Shown: piece after piece, positions 1 to 7,720 of the stretch
How the letters are laid out: every line of letters begins with the position of its first letter
Position numbering within the stretch: position 1 is the stretch's first letter
From: Spirochaetales bacterium
Lineage (GTDB): Bacteria > Spirochaetota > Spirochaetia > Sphaerochaetales > Sphaerochaetaceae
DNA length: 64,000 nucleotides
Reading direction: 5' to 3'
Assembly: GCA_018433865.1 (NCBI GenBank)
Contig: JAHDQJ010000005.1
Location: 1 to 64,000 of the forward strand
Position numbers and translations under genes: made by a program
Notes under the pieces: model-generated
Told to the model about the DNA's origin: nothing
The model's database searches: none
The model's input: only the letters and a program-made list of their open reading frames with translations

Positions 1-185
1 CTAAAGATGGGAACCGGCCCCTCGTCTTGTTCTTCCTGCGGCACTATAGCACATTGAGGCACTCGGTTAACCCTGTTCTATACCCCAGTGACAAAGTCCC
101 TTTCATTACCTCAGGACTTTATCACTTCCCAATGAGGCCGTACCAAGGGGATAACAAGAATACTGTTCCCTGCTACGTATTCGCA

Positions 186-194
186 TGGTATACT
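186..194 (+). promoter_or_regulatory. extended -10 promoter for the first small gene
   Basis: TGG followed by TATACT (189-194) forms an extended -10; no good -35 is visible. The predicted start of transcription is near 201, leaving a short leader that holds the AAGGAGG ribosome site at 205-211. Bases 1-185 show no convincing gene on either strand. Confidence 0.45.
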
Positions 195-219
195 CGTGCC
201 GTTCAAGGAGGGGGTGCCG

Positions 220-504
220 ATGACACTGCGTGATATCCGGATGGCTGCGATCGTGAGGATGGATTCAGAGGTCTCACGTCTCATGAAGGATCTTGCGAAG
301 ATGCACACATCCCATGATGCCTTGAAGCAGGCGCTCTTCGACTCGGTGAAGACTCTGCAGGAGAGTCCAAGCTCGGCACAATTGCTGCAGCAGGCGGAGA
401 AGCTGAAGAAGGAAATCTCGGAGATCGTCATCTCGATCCATCACCTCGACGCGAGGATAAGCAAGCTCAAGCATCGGGCGAACCGGCTCAGGCGCTCCAC
501 CTGA
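220..504 (+). CDS. hypothetical coiled-coil protein (94 aa)
   Basis: Small soluble protein of unknown function. The ATG at 220 is chosen over an upstream in-frame ATG at 196 because AAGGAGG lies at 205-211 with normal spacing. The protein is almost entirely amphipathic helix with heptad-like Leu/Ile spacing (VSRLMKDLAKM, LLQQAEKLKKEISEI, ISKLKHRANRL) and ends in a strongly basic tail (KHRANRLRRST). There is no signal peptide, membrane segment or Cys. A dimeric coiled coil, possibly nucleic-acid or partner binding through the basic end, is inference only. It is a single gene with its own extended -10 promoter and about 170 nt of noncoding DNA after it. Confidence 0.6.
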   Translation: MTLRDIRMAAIVRMDSEVSRLMKDLAKMHTSHDALKQALFDSVKTLQESPSSAQLLQQAEKLKKEISEIVISIHHLDARISKLKHRANRLRRST

Positions 505-613
505 TCGTCCATGTCATGTCGCATCGCCTGATACATAAGTGACGCTTTCTGGTATACTATTGTGAACCAGGTGATCTCTTCATGTGCTACATGCTATCAA
601 ATGTGAAAAACCA

Positions 614-622
614 TGCTAGAAT
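614..622 (+). promoter_or_regulatory. extended -10 promoter upstream of the 671 gene
   Basis: TGC-TAGAAT (TAGAAT at 617-622) is an extended -10 in the 166-nt gap 505-670. No clear -35 is present. A TATACT at 552-557 in the same gap could be a second promoter. Confidence 0.35.
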
Positions 623-670
623 CTGCCCACGAGTGGTGCCGAAATCGATTTCTTCGGAGGGGAGGGAAAG

Positions 671-1066
671 GTGCAAGCTGAACATGCAAACATCGCGAGG
701 GCTTTTTCAGAGATGGGACTTTCGTTTCGCACCGTGTTCCCGGATCCCATAGACCGCCTGGAACACTACTGCAATCACCGATGGACAGTCATCAAGACGA
801 AGACCCATCATCTGGTGCATGCGGTTCCCCCAGCTAGTGAGTTCGAGCAATCGTTCTGGGAAAAGTGGTTTTCCGTGAAGGGCGGCCCGGTCATCCATCA
901 CATCCTGTTCGCCAGTGTCCCTCCTGTGCCTTACCACGATATCTACGATGCCCCGTCCCATCCCGATGCGCTGCAACCTCCCGAGGTTGCAAATCGACGC
1001 TGGTACGTCATCGATGATCCGTCGATGTTCGCATGGGGGGTGAAGATTCTCCTTGCCAACCGCTGA
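671..1066 (+). CDS. conserved hypothetical protein (131 aa)
   Basis: Unrecognised soluble protein. The GTG start at 671 follows a very purine-rich ribosome site (GGAGGGGAGGG, about 657-667). The sequence is rich in aromatic residues and His/Pro (HHILFASVPPVPYHDIYDAP) and has no signal peptide, transmembrane segment or Cys. It ends 67 nt before uridine kinase in the same direction, so the two may be co-transcribed. No family is assigned. Confidence 0.55.
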   Translation: MQAEHANIARAFSEMGLSFRTVFPDPIDRLEHYCNHRWTVIKTKTHHLVHAVPPASEFEQSFWEKWFSVKGGPVIHHILFASVPPVPYHDIYDAPSHPDALQPPEVANRRWYVIDDPSMFAWGVKILLANR

Positions 1067-1133
1067 ACCGCTCTTGCCGGTTTTCCCTGCACACGATAGT
1101 ATGGGTTGAAATCATCGGTGGGTGGAGGTGTGC

Positions 1134-1742
1134 ATGGATGTGAAGATCATCGGGATCACGGGTGGTTCCGGTTCAGGAAAGTCGACCATCGTACGAAAGA
1201 TCAGCGAGGTGATCAACGACTTCGTGTTCATCCCCCAGGACAACTATTACCATTCTGCCACCTACATCAGCAACGAGAACATCACTGCCTATAACTTCGA
1301 TCATCCCGATGCATTCGACACGCCGTTGCTTCATCAGCAGCTCAGTGCATTGAAAGCGGGCGAGGCGATCGAGATGCCCCAATACGATTTCGTCCACCAC
1401 CGCAGGAAGGAAGAGCGAATCCACATGGAGCCGAAACCTCTGGTCATCATCGAGGGGCTCATGGTGCTGTACGACAGGCAGATCAGGGATTTGCTGGACC
1501 TCAAGCTCTACGTCGATACCCCCGATGACATCCGCTTCATCCGGCGGTTGAAGCGCGACATGAGCGAACGGGGGCGGACCGTGGAATCGGTGATCAGGCA
1601 ATACATGGAGGTGGTACGACCCGGACACTTCAGTTTCATCGAACCGACGAAGGAGTACGCCGACATCGTCATACCCGAAGGTGGCCACAATGAGAACGCT
1701 CTCAAGGTCCTCATCACCTTCGTGAAGGACATCACCCGCTGA
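1134..1742 (+). CDS. udk: uridine kinase
   Basis: Phosphorylates uridine and cytidine to UMP and CMP in pyrimidine salvage, in the cytoplasm. The P-loop GITGGSGSGKST sits near residues 7-18 and is followed by IPQDNYYHS, the uridine-kinase substrate segment, and VIIEGLMVLYD (Walker B-like). RRLKRDMSERGRT is the usual lid region. The length of 202 aa fits the family. The ATG at 1134 (MDVKIIGI) is preferred over the GTG at 1122 because GGAGG at 1124-1128 is spaced correctly for 1134. It runs tail to tail with yidD, leaving only 11 nt. Confidence 0.93.
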   Translation: MDVKIIGITGGSGSGKSTIVRKISEVINDFVFIPQDNYYHSATYISNENITAYNFDHPDAFDTPLLHQQLSALKAGEAIEMPQYDFVHHRRKEERIHMEPKPLVIIEGLMVLYDRQIRDLLDLKLYVDTPDDIRFIRRLKRDMSERGRTVESVIRQYMEVVRPGHFSFIEPTKEYADIVIPEGGHNENALKVLITFVKDITR

Positions 1743-1753
1743 GCAATCCTCGT

Positions 1754-2107
1754 TCAGGCATCCTTTTCGGAATCTTCTTGCTGTGTTTCCTTTCCTTTCC
1801 CCGAACTCCTGCGACGCCTGAATATGGTGTAGGGAGTGCGTACCGACGCGCATGAGAACTCATCGGGAACCGGATCTGGCCCGCCGATGAAGAAGAGGTG
1901 GTGGCACCGTGCGATGCGTGCGAGACCGAGCATCGTCCCCTTGATCACTCCGTGTTTCCTGACCGATTCCACCATGAACCTGCTGCAGGAAGGTGTGTAG
2001 ATGCATGAGGGCGGCAACCATGGAGAGATGATCAGCCGGTAGAGATGTGTAGGGAGCAATGCGATCTCCCGGATGATCGAGCGAAGTGTTGGCAAGGGAC
2101 GCTTCAT
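1754..2107 (-). CDS. yidD: membrane protein insertion efficiency factor YidD
   Basis: Small membrane-associated protein that aids YidC-dependent insertion of inner-membrane proteins. The family core is clear: LYRLIISPWLPPSCIYTPSCSR, then VRKHGVIKG, GLARIARCHHL and GGPDPVPDEF. It is 117 aa with a basic Arg-rich C-terminus. The ATG at 2107 has no Shine-Dalgarno but sits seven nucleotides after a TACAAT box, so the mRNA may be leaderless. An alternative TTG about 16 codons in (before LPTHLYR) has GGGAG six bases upstream and would give the usual family length. It is not beside rnpA/rpmH, the common location. Confidence 0.85.
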   Translation of the reverse strand: MKRPLPTLRSIIREIALLPTHLYRLIISPWLPPSCIYTPSCSRFMVESVRKHGVIKGTMLGLARIARCHHLFFIGGPDPVPDEFSCASVRTPYTIFRRRRSSGKGKETQQEDSEKDA

Positions 2108-2113
2108 GAGGGG

Positions 2114-2142
2114 ATTGTACGGCAAACGAAAATTCTTTACAA
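2114..2142 (-). promoter_or_regulatory. promoter of yidD with -10 abutting the start codon
   Basis: On the reverse strand TTGTAA (2142-2137), a 17-bp spacer, then TACAAT (2119-2114). Six bases separate the -10 from the ATG at 2107, so the predicted +1 is the A of the ATG. Confidence 0.55.
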
Positions 2143-2170
2143 TAATTTCACGCGTAAGCGGATGGTCCCT

Positions 2171-2199
2171 TTGACGAATCGCCGATGATTTGCTATAGT
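2171..2199 (+). promoter_or_regulatory. sigma-70-type promoter of the 56-aa basic protein gene
   Basis: TTGACG (2171-2176), a 17-bp spacer and TATAGT (2194-2199). Transcription should start near 2206, giving a leader of about 43 nt with GGAGGG before the ATG at 2249. Confidence 0.65.
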
Positions 2200-2248
2200 G
2201 TGCCGTCAGTGATGCGCACGGATATGTAGATGATGGAGGGATACCGAT

Positions 2249-2419
2249 ATGGCAGGTGCAATTTCCAAGAACGCACGTCGTGGTGGTGAGAAGGTACTTA
2301 CCAGCCGCTGGGGTGGCACGATCAAGATGAAGTCGATCTTCGAGAACGGCAAGCTTCGGCATGTCGCGTACTGCGAGAAGAGCGGCAACACCGCCCGCAA
2401 GCCCAAGGATCTCATGTAG
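2249..2419 (+). CDS. small basic protein of unknown function (56 aa)
   Basis: Too short for most gene callers but well supported. A consensus promoter (2171-2199), GGAGGG at 2235-2240, an ATG at 2249, a TAG at 2417-2419 and an intrinsic terminator at 2443-2474 form a complete single-gene transcription unit. The product begins MAGAISKNARRGGEKVL, contains SRWGGTIKMKSIF and a single Cys (AYCEKSG), and is strongly positively charged (Lys/Arg about one residue in four), like ribosome- or nucleic-acid-binding proteins. No known ribosomal protein matches. It lies between yidD (divergent) and an rRNA methyltransferase, which fits a translation-related role but does not prove it. Confidence 0.75.
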   Translation: MAGAISKNARRGGEKVLTSRWGGTIKMKSIFENGKLRHVAYCEKSGNTARKPKDLM

Positions 2420-2442
2420 ATCCGAAGGGTTTCGTGCATCAG

Positions 2443-2474
2443 CCTGTGCGTTTTCACACGTACAGGTTTTTTTT
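2443..2474 (+). terminator. intrinsic terminator after the 56-aa gene
   Basis: CCTGT...ACAGG stem (2443-2466, with one internal mismatch) followed by eight T residues (2467-2474). Confidence 0.75.
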
Positions 2475-2522
2475 CGTCCTGCGAAGAGGCGGGCGACTCA
2501 ATCCACCAGGGGGCAACCACGG

Positions 2523-3758
2523 ATGAACGGGCAGTACAAGATCATACGGATTCGACAGGGAAAGGAAAAGCAGTTGGTGCGGCATCATCCATGGATGTTC
2601 AGCGGAGCTGTCGAGCATGAAAAGTCACCAGAAGAGATCGGGGTAGGCATCGTGCAAATCCACGATTCGCAAGACCGTTTCATCGCCTACGGATGGCATG
2701 ATCCGAAGAGCCACATCCTCGTCCGCCTGCTCAGTTGGGATGCACAGGTGGTTCCCGATGAGACGTGGTGGATCGATATGATCCGCAGTGCGGTCCGACG
2801 ACGGCTGCCGCTGTTCTCGGATGCAAGGCAAACCAACGCATTCAGGCTGATACACGGTGAAGCCGACTTCCTGCCAGGCATCGTGGCCGACCTTTACGGA
2901 AGCACGATCGTCTGCATCATCAGCGCAAGGGTGGGGTGGGATCACCGCCAGGTGGTGGTGACGACGCTCCGCAAATTGCTCAACCCTTCGCGGATCATTG
3001 TCTCCACCGACAGTTCGTTCTGTGGGATCGAGCAGATGAAGGAGACCACCGAGTGGCATGAAGGGGAATCGGTCACGGTTCCTGCCACGGTCGAATCCAT
3101 CCGTTTCCGTGAACTCGGCTTGTTGTACGGGATGGACCCCGTGGAAGGGCAGAAGAGCGGCTTTTTCTGCGATCAGCGCGACAATCGTGCCAGAGTCGGT
3201 ACCTATGCTTCGGGAAGAACCTGTCTCGACGCATTTTCCTACAGTGGTGCATTTTCCCTCAACCTGCTCGCCAGCGGGGCACGGAGCGTGACCGCCGTGG
3301 ACAGTTCGGCCGCAGCGCTGCGGCAACTGGAAGCCAATCTCGAAGCGAATGGCAAGAACCGGCGCATCCAGTCCGATGCCGCATCCCGGCTTACGGTCCG
3401 ACAGGCGGATGTGTTTTCCTTCCTCAGGGAAATGGAAACCGATCGCTACGACCTGATCATCCTCGACCCTCCGAAACTTGCCCAGACGAAAGGCCAGGTG
3501 GAAGGAGCCTTGCGGGCGTACAAGGACCTGAACCGGTTGGCAATCGGCAAGATCAGGCGCGGGGGAATCGTCGCAACCTTTTCCTGTTCATCCGGGGTCT
3601 CCCGGGAGCAATTCAAGACCATGATCGCATGGGCGGCGAAGGATGCGGCGAGGGAGGTCCAGATCCTTGAGACGCTCGGACAGGGCCCGGATCACCCCGT
3701 TCGGCTCTCCTTCCCTGAGTCGGAATACCTGAAGGGCTTCATCCTTGCCGTGTTGTAA
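2523..3758 (+). CDS. class I SAM-dependent rRNA methyltransferase, RlmI-type (23S m5C1962 family)
   Basis: Predicted to methylate C5 of a cytosine in 23S rRNA. The N-terminal PUA-like domain (about residues 1-80: RHHPWMFSGAV, ILVRLLSWD) and the EEHEE-like linker precede the Rossmann methyltransferase. Motif I is LDAFSYSGAFSLNLLASGA, motif IV is LIILDPPKLAQ and the catalytic Cys region is VATFSCSSGVS. The length of 411 aa fits RlmI (about 396). The start at 2523 (MNGQYKIIRI) was chosen because the family begins here; the frame is open further upstream through the terminator of the previous gene. It is monocistronic. Confidence 0.88.
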   Translation: MNGQYKIIRIRQGKEKQLVRHHPWMFSGAVEHEKSPEEIGVGIVQIHDSQDRFIAYGWHDPKSHILVRLLSWDAQVVPDETWWIDMIRSAVRRRLPLFSDARQTNAFRLIHGEADFLPGIVADLYGSTIVCIISARVGWDHRQVVVTTLRKLLNPSRIIVSTDSSFCGIEQMKETTEWHEGESVTVPATVESIRFRELGLLYGMDPVEGQKSGFFCDQRDNRARVGTYASGRTCLDAFSYSGAFSLNLLASGARSVTAVDSSAAALRQLEANLEANGKNRRIQSDAASRLTVRQADVFSFLREMETDRYDLIILDPPKLAQTKGQVEGALRAYKDLNRLAIGKIRRGGIVATFSCSSGVSREQFKTMIAWAAKDAAREVQILETLGQGPDHPVRLSFPESEYLKGFILAVL

Positions 3759-3832
3759 GGGGGGATTTGAGGAAAGTCGACGATAACAGGTAGGATAAAC
3801 ACATTTTTTCTGTATCCAGATTTTCGAGTGTG

Positions 3833-3841
3833 TGTTATAGT
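3833..3841 (+). promoter_or_regulatory. extended -10 promoter of the nucleotidase gene
   Basis: TGT followed by TATAGT (3836-3841) makes an extended -10; the -35 region is weak. It lies 45 nt before the GTG start at 3887. Confidence 0.45.
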
Positions 3842-3886
3842 GGTGATGTATAATGACTCAAAAGAATGTCCATGAGGAGGAAACAC

Positions 3887-6646
3887 GTGAAACGTCTTTC
3901 AAGAAGTCTTATCACGACCCTGCTGGTTGTACTGCTCGCTTTCGTGGTCATCGGTTGCCGAACCACCCCGGAAGTAGAAGTATTCGAACCAGTAACTGAG
4001 ATCACGAAGCCTGAGGCACCAACTCCACCACCAGCGGAAGTTGTTACTCCGCCCGTGGAAGTCGCTCCTGCGGTAGTGACTCCTGAAGCGGCACCGGCAC
4101 CCGCTCCGGCACCGGCACCTGTTGCGGTCGAGCGGAAGGCCCCGACGGCTGACATGGTAGTGAAGTCGAATGACCGGTTCACGGCGTTTGACCTGTATAT
4201 CGCCCACACGAACGACGCGCTTGGCGCGCTTGACGAGGGCATCGGGTATGCGAGGTTGGCGACTGGCGTGAAGTTCGGTCGTTCCCTTACAGACAAGACC
4301 CTGTTGCTTGACGCAGGAAACGTGGCGAGCGGCAGTGCGGTGGTCGAGCAGTTCTACGGCGAGCCCGCTGGCGTGATGCTTGACCTGCTTGGGTACGATG
4401 CGGTGGCTCCGGGACCGGCGGATTTCGCCTATGGTGCCGAGTACCTGATCGAGGCTGCCAAGTATGCCGAGGCGAACACCGGCCTGAAGGTGCTGAGCGC
4501 GAACGTGCTCAATGCCCGTGGCGAATGGGTGTTCCAGCCCTACCAGCTGTACTACTTCAATGACTTTGTGGTGGCAGTGGCTGGCGTGACCGCTCCCCCG
4601 GCGGATGCGGCAGGGCTCTCGTTCCTGAGCCAGGATGTGGTTGACAGTGCGCAGTATGCGGTTGACCAGGTCCGTGCGGTAGCCGATTTCGTGGTTCTGC
4701 TTGGGAACATCGGCAATGTGAACGGGATTACCAGTGAAGTGATTGCGAAGAACATCAAGGGCATCGACCTGATCATCGACGGCAAGGATGCGATGGCACC
4801 GGCGGGCGGCAAGAAGGTCGGCTCCACGGTGATCGTGAATGCCGGCGAGAAGCTGTCGAGCGTTGGCGTGGTTGAGGTGAGCGTGAAGGACGACAAGGTC
4901 GTCAGCGTGACCCCGATCCGGATCAGCGCGGCCGATGTGAACGCTCCTGAGAAGTCCGCCTTGGCGGCATGGGCTGGCATCAGCTATGTTCCTGCCGACG
5001 CAGAGGTGAAGGCCTATGCCGATTCCGTGAAGGCTGCGTACGCGAAGGCGACCGCAAAGCCCGCACCGGCTCCGGCTCCTGCACCCGCTCCTGCAGTGGA
5101 AGTGGCAAAGCCCGCTGTGGCACCCGCTCCGGCAGCTCCTGCGATGCCAGTGGTTGACAAGGACATCATGGTCAAGTCCTATGATGGCGAAAAGAATTTC
5201 AACTTCTATGTCGTGCATACCAATGACGTCCACGGAAGGATCGAAGAGGGTGATGGCATCGGGTATGCCAAGCTCGCCACTCTGGTCAAGATGGGTCGTT
5301 CGGTAACCAACAAGAACCTTCTGCTCGATGCAGGCGATGTTTCGCACGGAACACTCCTCACCAATATGTTCGAAGGTGAGACCAGTGGCGTATTGCTCGA
5401 CATGGTCGGCTACGATGCGGTCGTTCCTGGCAACCATGATTTCAACTATGGCAAGGATCGCTTGATCGAAGCTGCCAAGTTTGCTGAACAGAACACGAAC
5501 ATGCGTGTCCTCGCCGCAAACGTTCTCGATGAGAATGGCAACATGGTGTTCCAGCCTTACCAGCTCTACTATTTCGACGGATTCGTGGTCGGAGTCATCG
5601 GAGCAACCACTCCTGATACCGAGACCAAGACCCACCCGAAGAATGTGCAGGGTCTCTCCTTCATGAGCGACAAGGTTGTCTACGGAGCGCAGGCTCTGGT
5701 CGACCAGGTTCGCGAGCGCGCCGATTACGTGATCGTGCTTGCCCACCTCGGACTTGATGAGGATGGCTCCTATGGAGTGACCAGCAAGTTCGTCGCTGAG
5801 AACGTCAAGGGCATCGACCTGATCGTCGATGGCCACAGCCACACCCTCCTTGAGAACGGCATGGTTGTCGGTGATACCTTGATCGTATCTGCTGGCGAGT
5901 ACATGAAGAGTCTCGGTGTCGTGGAAATCTCGGTTCGCAACGGCAAGGCGACTGGCGAGTATGCGTTCGTGATCCCCGCAAGCGAGGTGAAGGATGCTTC
6001 CACCAGCGATTTGGCCAAGTGGGCCGGAATAACCGAAGTTCCTGCCGATCCGATGGTGACCGCATATGTCGAGTCCCAGAAGAAGAAGCTTGAGGCTATC
6101 ACCCAGGAAGTTGTCGCGTATACTCCTGTCAGGCTTGACGGCGAACGCAACAATGTCCGGACGAAGCCGACCAACCTCGGTAACATGATCGGTGCTGCAA
6201 TGGTCGAAGCGACCGGTGCGGATGCTGCTCTTACCAACGGCGGAGGCATCCGTGCCTCGATCGATGCCGGCGATGTCACTCGCGGAGAGATCATCACGGT
6301 CCTTCCGTTCAACAACACCGTCGTGGTCGTTGAGGTCACCGGACAGGATCTGTATGATGCACTCGAGTGGGGCTATTCACGGCTTCCCGAGAGCAACGGC
6401 GGATTCCCGCAGACCAGCAACATGACCATCGTCTATAGCCGGTTCTCCGATCCTGGCAACAGAATCAAGAGACTGCTGATCAACGGCAAGAGCGTTGACC
6501 GCAATGCGACCTACAAGTTGGCAACAAACGACTTCATGGCTGCTGGCGGAGACGGGTACACGATGCTTGATCGTCCGATCGTGATGTACGGCAGAGGTCT
6601 CGACGAAGTCCTTACCGACTACTTGGTGAAACACAACAAGAAGTAG
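3887..6646 (+). CDS. 5'-nucleotidase-family lipoprotein with duplicated metallophosphoesterase domain
   Basis: Envelope nucleotidase predicted to remove phosphate from nucleotides outside the cytoplasm. The GTG at 3887 is preferred to the ATG at 3866 because GAGGAGG (3874-3880) fits it. A lipoprotein signal ends at VVIGC (Cys about residue 24). An Ala/Pro linker leads to domain 1 (about 101-390), a metallophosphoesterase fold that has lost nearly all ligands (NDALG, DAGNV, PGPADF, DGKDA). After a second Ala/Pro linker, domain 2 (about 438-735) keeps them (NDVHG, DAGDV, PGNHDF, LAHLG, DGHSH). The C-terminal 5'-nucleotidase domain (about 737-919) has NLGNMIGAAM and TNGGGIRAS. At 919 aa it is much longer than usual (about 550). 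Codon use differs between the two halves. It is monocistronic, with a terminator at 6668. Confidence 0.9.
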   Translation: MKRLSRSLITTLLVVLLAFVVIGCRTTPEVEVFEPVTEITKPEAPTPPPAEVVTPPVEVAPAVVTPEAAPAPAPAPAPVAVERKAPTADMVVKSNDRFTAFDLYIAHTNDALGALDEGIGYARLATGVKFGRSLTDKTLLLDAGNVASGSAVVEQFYGEPAGVMLDLLGYDAVAPGPADFAYGAEYLIEAAKYAEANTGLKVLSANVLNARGEWVFQPYQLYYFNDFVVAVAGVTAPPADAAGLSFLSQDVVDSAQYAVDQVRAVADFVVLLGNIGNVNGITSEVIAKNIKGIDLIIDGKDAMAPAGGKKVGSTVIVNAGEKLSSVGVVEVSVKDDKVVSVTPIRISAADVNAPEKSALAAWAGISYVPADAEVKAYADSVKAAYAKATAKPAPAPAPAPAPAVEVAKPAVAPAPAAPAMPVVDKDIMVKSYDGEKNFNFYVVHTNDVHGRIEEGDGIGYAKLATLVKMGRSVTNKNLLLDAGDVSHGTLLTNMFEGETSGVLLDMVGYDAVVPGNHDFNYGKDRLIEAAKFAEQNTNMRVLAANVLDENGNMVFQPYQLYYFDGFVVGVIGATTPDTETKTHPKNVQGLSFMSDKVVYGAQALVDQVRERADYVIVLAHLGLDEDGSYGVTSKFVAENVKGIDLIVDGHSHTLLENGMVVGDTLIVSAGEYMKSLGVVEISVRNGKATGEYAFVIPASEVKDASTSDLAKWAGITEVPADPMVTAYVESQKKKLEAITQEVVAYTPVRLDGERNNVRTKPTNLGNMIGAAMVEATGADAALTNGGGIRASIDAGDVTRGEIITVLPFNNTVVVVEVTGQDLYDALEWGYSRLPESNGGFPQTSNMTIVYSRFSDPGNRIKRLLINGKSVDRNATYKLATNDFMAAGGDGYTMLDRPIVMYGRGLDEVLTDYLVKHNKK

Positions 6647-6667
6647 TCGCTCTCACAGTTACGAATC

Positions 6668-6702
6668 CAGCCGCCCGGTAAAACGGGCGGCTGTTTCAAT
6701 TT
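6668..6702 (+). terminator. intrinsic terminator of the nucleotidase gene
   Basis: Perfect 10-bp stem CAGCCGCCCG / CGGGCGGCTG (6668-6693) with a GTAAAA loop, followed by a T-rich tract. Confidence 0.85.
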
Positions 6703-6729
6703 GTAATATGTTCAACTCTGGTGTACTAT
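6701..6729 (+). promoter_or_regulatory. promoter upstream of the repeat-bearing membrane protein
   Basis: TTGTAA (6701-6706), a 17-bp spacer and TACTAT (6724-6729). It overlaps the tail of the preceding terminator and leaves a leader of about 105 nt before the ATG at 6843. Confidence 0.5.
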
Positions 6730-6842
6730 AGTGACAAGGGGTTTCTCCAAGGTACGGTTGGGCTTCTATGATCATACCTCGATTCCGATGGGAAATTACC
6801 GAATTGCACGTGCAGGAATATCATGCAAGGAGGCTTTTGGTC

Positions 6843-7544
6843 ATGCCAACGTCATTACGCAAGCCAATCATCCGTACCATCGTGCTGCTCGTGGTCCTGG
6901 CGATCATTCTTGTGATCATTGCCAATGGATCGGAAGGAAGTACCATCGCAACGTGGAATCTGTTTTCCATCGTCATCATCCTGGCTCTGATAGCCTTGGT
7001 CTGGTTCAGGCACTTCAGGGGATGCTCTCTGGATTCCAAGGAGACCGCACCTTTGCAAGACAGGCCAGTACAGGTGGTCGCATCGACGCAGGATCGATCC
7101 CAAGGTGACACAGGGAATGGGGAAAAGCCAGAGACCGGATCCGTTGGGGTGGCCGTACCAAGTCCATTGCACCGTAATGGATCACCTGAGGAAGCGGTAG
7201 TCGAAACGGTAACGACGAGGACTGGGCAGACCTGTACCATGTCCGGCGAGTATGTCTGCAAGGAACATCCCGAAAGGACCGTACAGATGGTCGAAGGGAA
7301 ACGGTTTCCTCCGTGTAGGGGAAATGGTTCCGGCCACTCTGCAATCTGGGTGTTGCCAGGAACCCTGGATCCATCCGTAGACGATCCCCTTGCCACGAAG
7401 ACCGGACAGGTCTGTGCCCGTTCCGGACAATACATGTGCAGCATGCATTCCGAGCATACCGTCAGAATGGAAGTCGGCAAGCGGTTTCCTCCGTGCAGAG
7501 GTGACGGGAAAGGTCATTCAGCCCGCTGGGTGAAGATAGAGTAG
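6843..7544 (+). CDS. membrane protein with two tandem Cys/His (zinc-ribbon-like) repeats
   Basis: Function unknown. The ATG at 6843 has AAGGAGG at 6827-6833. Two hydrophobic helices (about residues 9-27 and 37-55) anchor it; the rest is a linker and two repeats of about 50 residues near the C-terminus (about 123-171 and 181-233). Both follow the pattern TGxxCxxSGxYxCxxH, then TVxM, GKRFPPCRGxGxGHSAxWV. Each repeat carries three Cys and two His with regular spacing, which suggests metal binding; that is inference. The second copy ends the protein. Whether the repeats face the cytoplasm or periplasm cannot be decided from sequence. It has its own promoter and is followed by a hairpin at 7584. 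Confidence 0.7.
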   Translation: MPTSLRKPIIRTIVLLVVLAIILVIIANGSEGSTIATWNLFSIVIILALIALVWFRHFRGCSLDSKETAPLQDRPVQVVASTQDRSQGDTGNGEKPETGSVGVAVPSPLHRNGSPEEAVVETVTTRTGQTCTMSGEYVCKEHPERTVQMVEGKRFPPCRGNGSGHSAIWVLPGTLDPSVDDPLATKTGQVCARSGQYMCSMHSEHTVRMEVGKRFPPCRGDGKGHSARWVKIE

Positions 7545-7583
7545 GATGCAGCGTATCCTCAAGTAGGTTCCACACCCACGTCG

Positions 7584-7604
7584 CTTTGCCTGCGGAAGGC
7601 AAAG
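7584..7604 (+). terminator. hairpin, possible terminator
   Basis: CTTTGCC / GGCAAAG stem with a 7-nt loop. No T tract follows, so it may be only a weak or factor-dependent terminator. The rest of the 7545-7720 gap holds the efflux operon promoter. Confidence 0.4.
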
Positions 7605-7662
7605 CCCGTGGTCGTGTGATCCTGGATGAATATCTTCGGAAGGCTTTCCACTGAGCGAACGA

Positions 7663-7691
7663 TTGATTATGTTTTTTCTTGGTTCTATAGT
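7663..7691 (+). promoter_or_regulatory. promoter of the RND efflux operon
   Basis: TTGATT (7663-7668), a 17-bp spacer, TATAGT (7686-7691). Predicted start near 7698, giving a leader of about 23 nt with AAAAGGAA before the ATG at 7721. Confidence 0.6.
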
Positions 7692-7720
7692 TGGATGTAC
7701 GCGAATCAAAAGGAATACGT

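Noticed and set aside
27-233. 68-codon forward frame at the left edge
   Set aside because: It has no ribosome site, no domain, and ends inside the start region of the gene at 220.
3899-5842. Long open frame (about 647 codons) on the reverse strand across the nucleotidase gene
   Set aside because: It is antisense to a clear enzyme, has His/Arg-rich composition typical of a shadow frame, and no ribosome site or promoter.
7545-7660. Possible riboswitch or small RNA before the efflux operon
   Set aside because: Only a 7-bp hairpin is visible and no known aptamer core; the operon promoter lies downstream of it.
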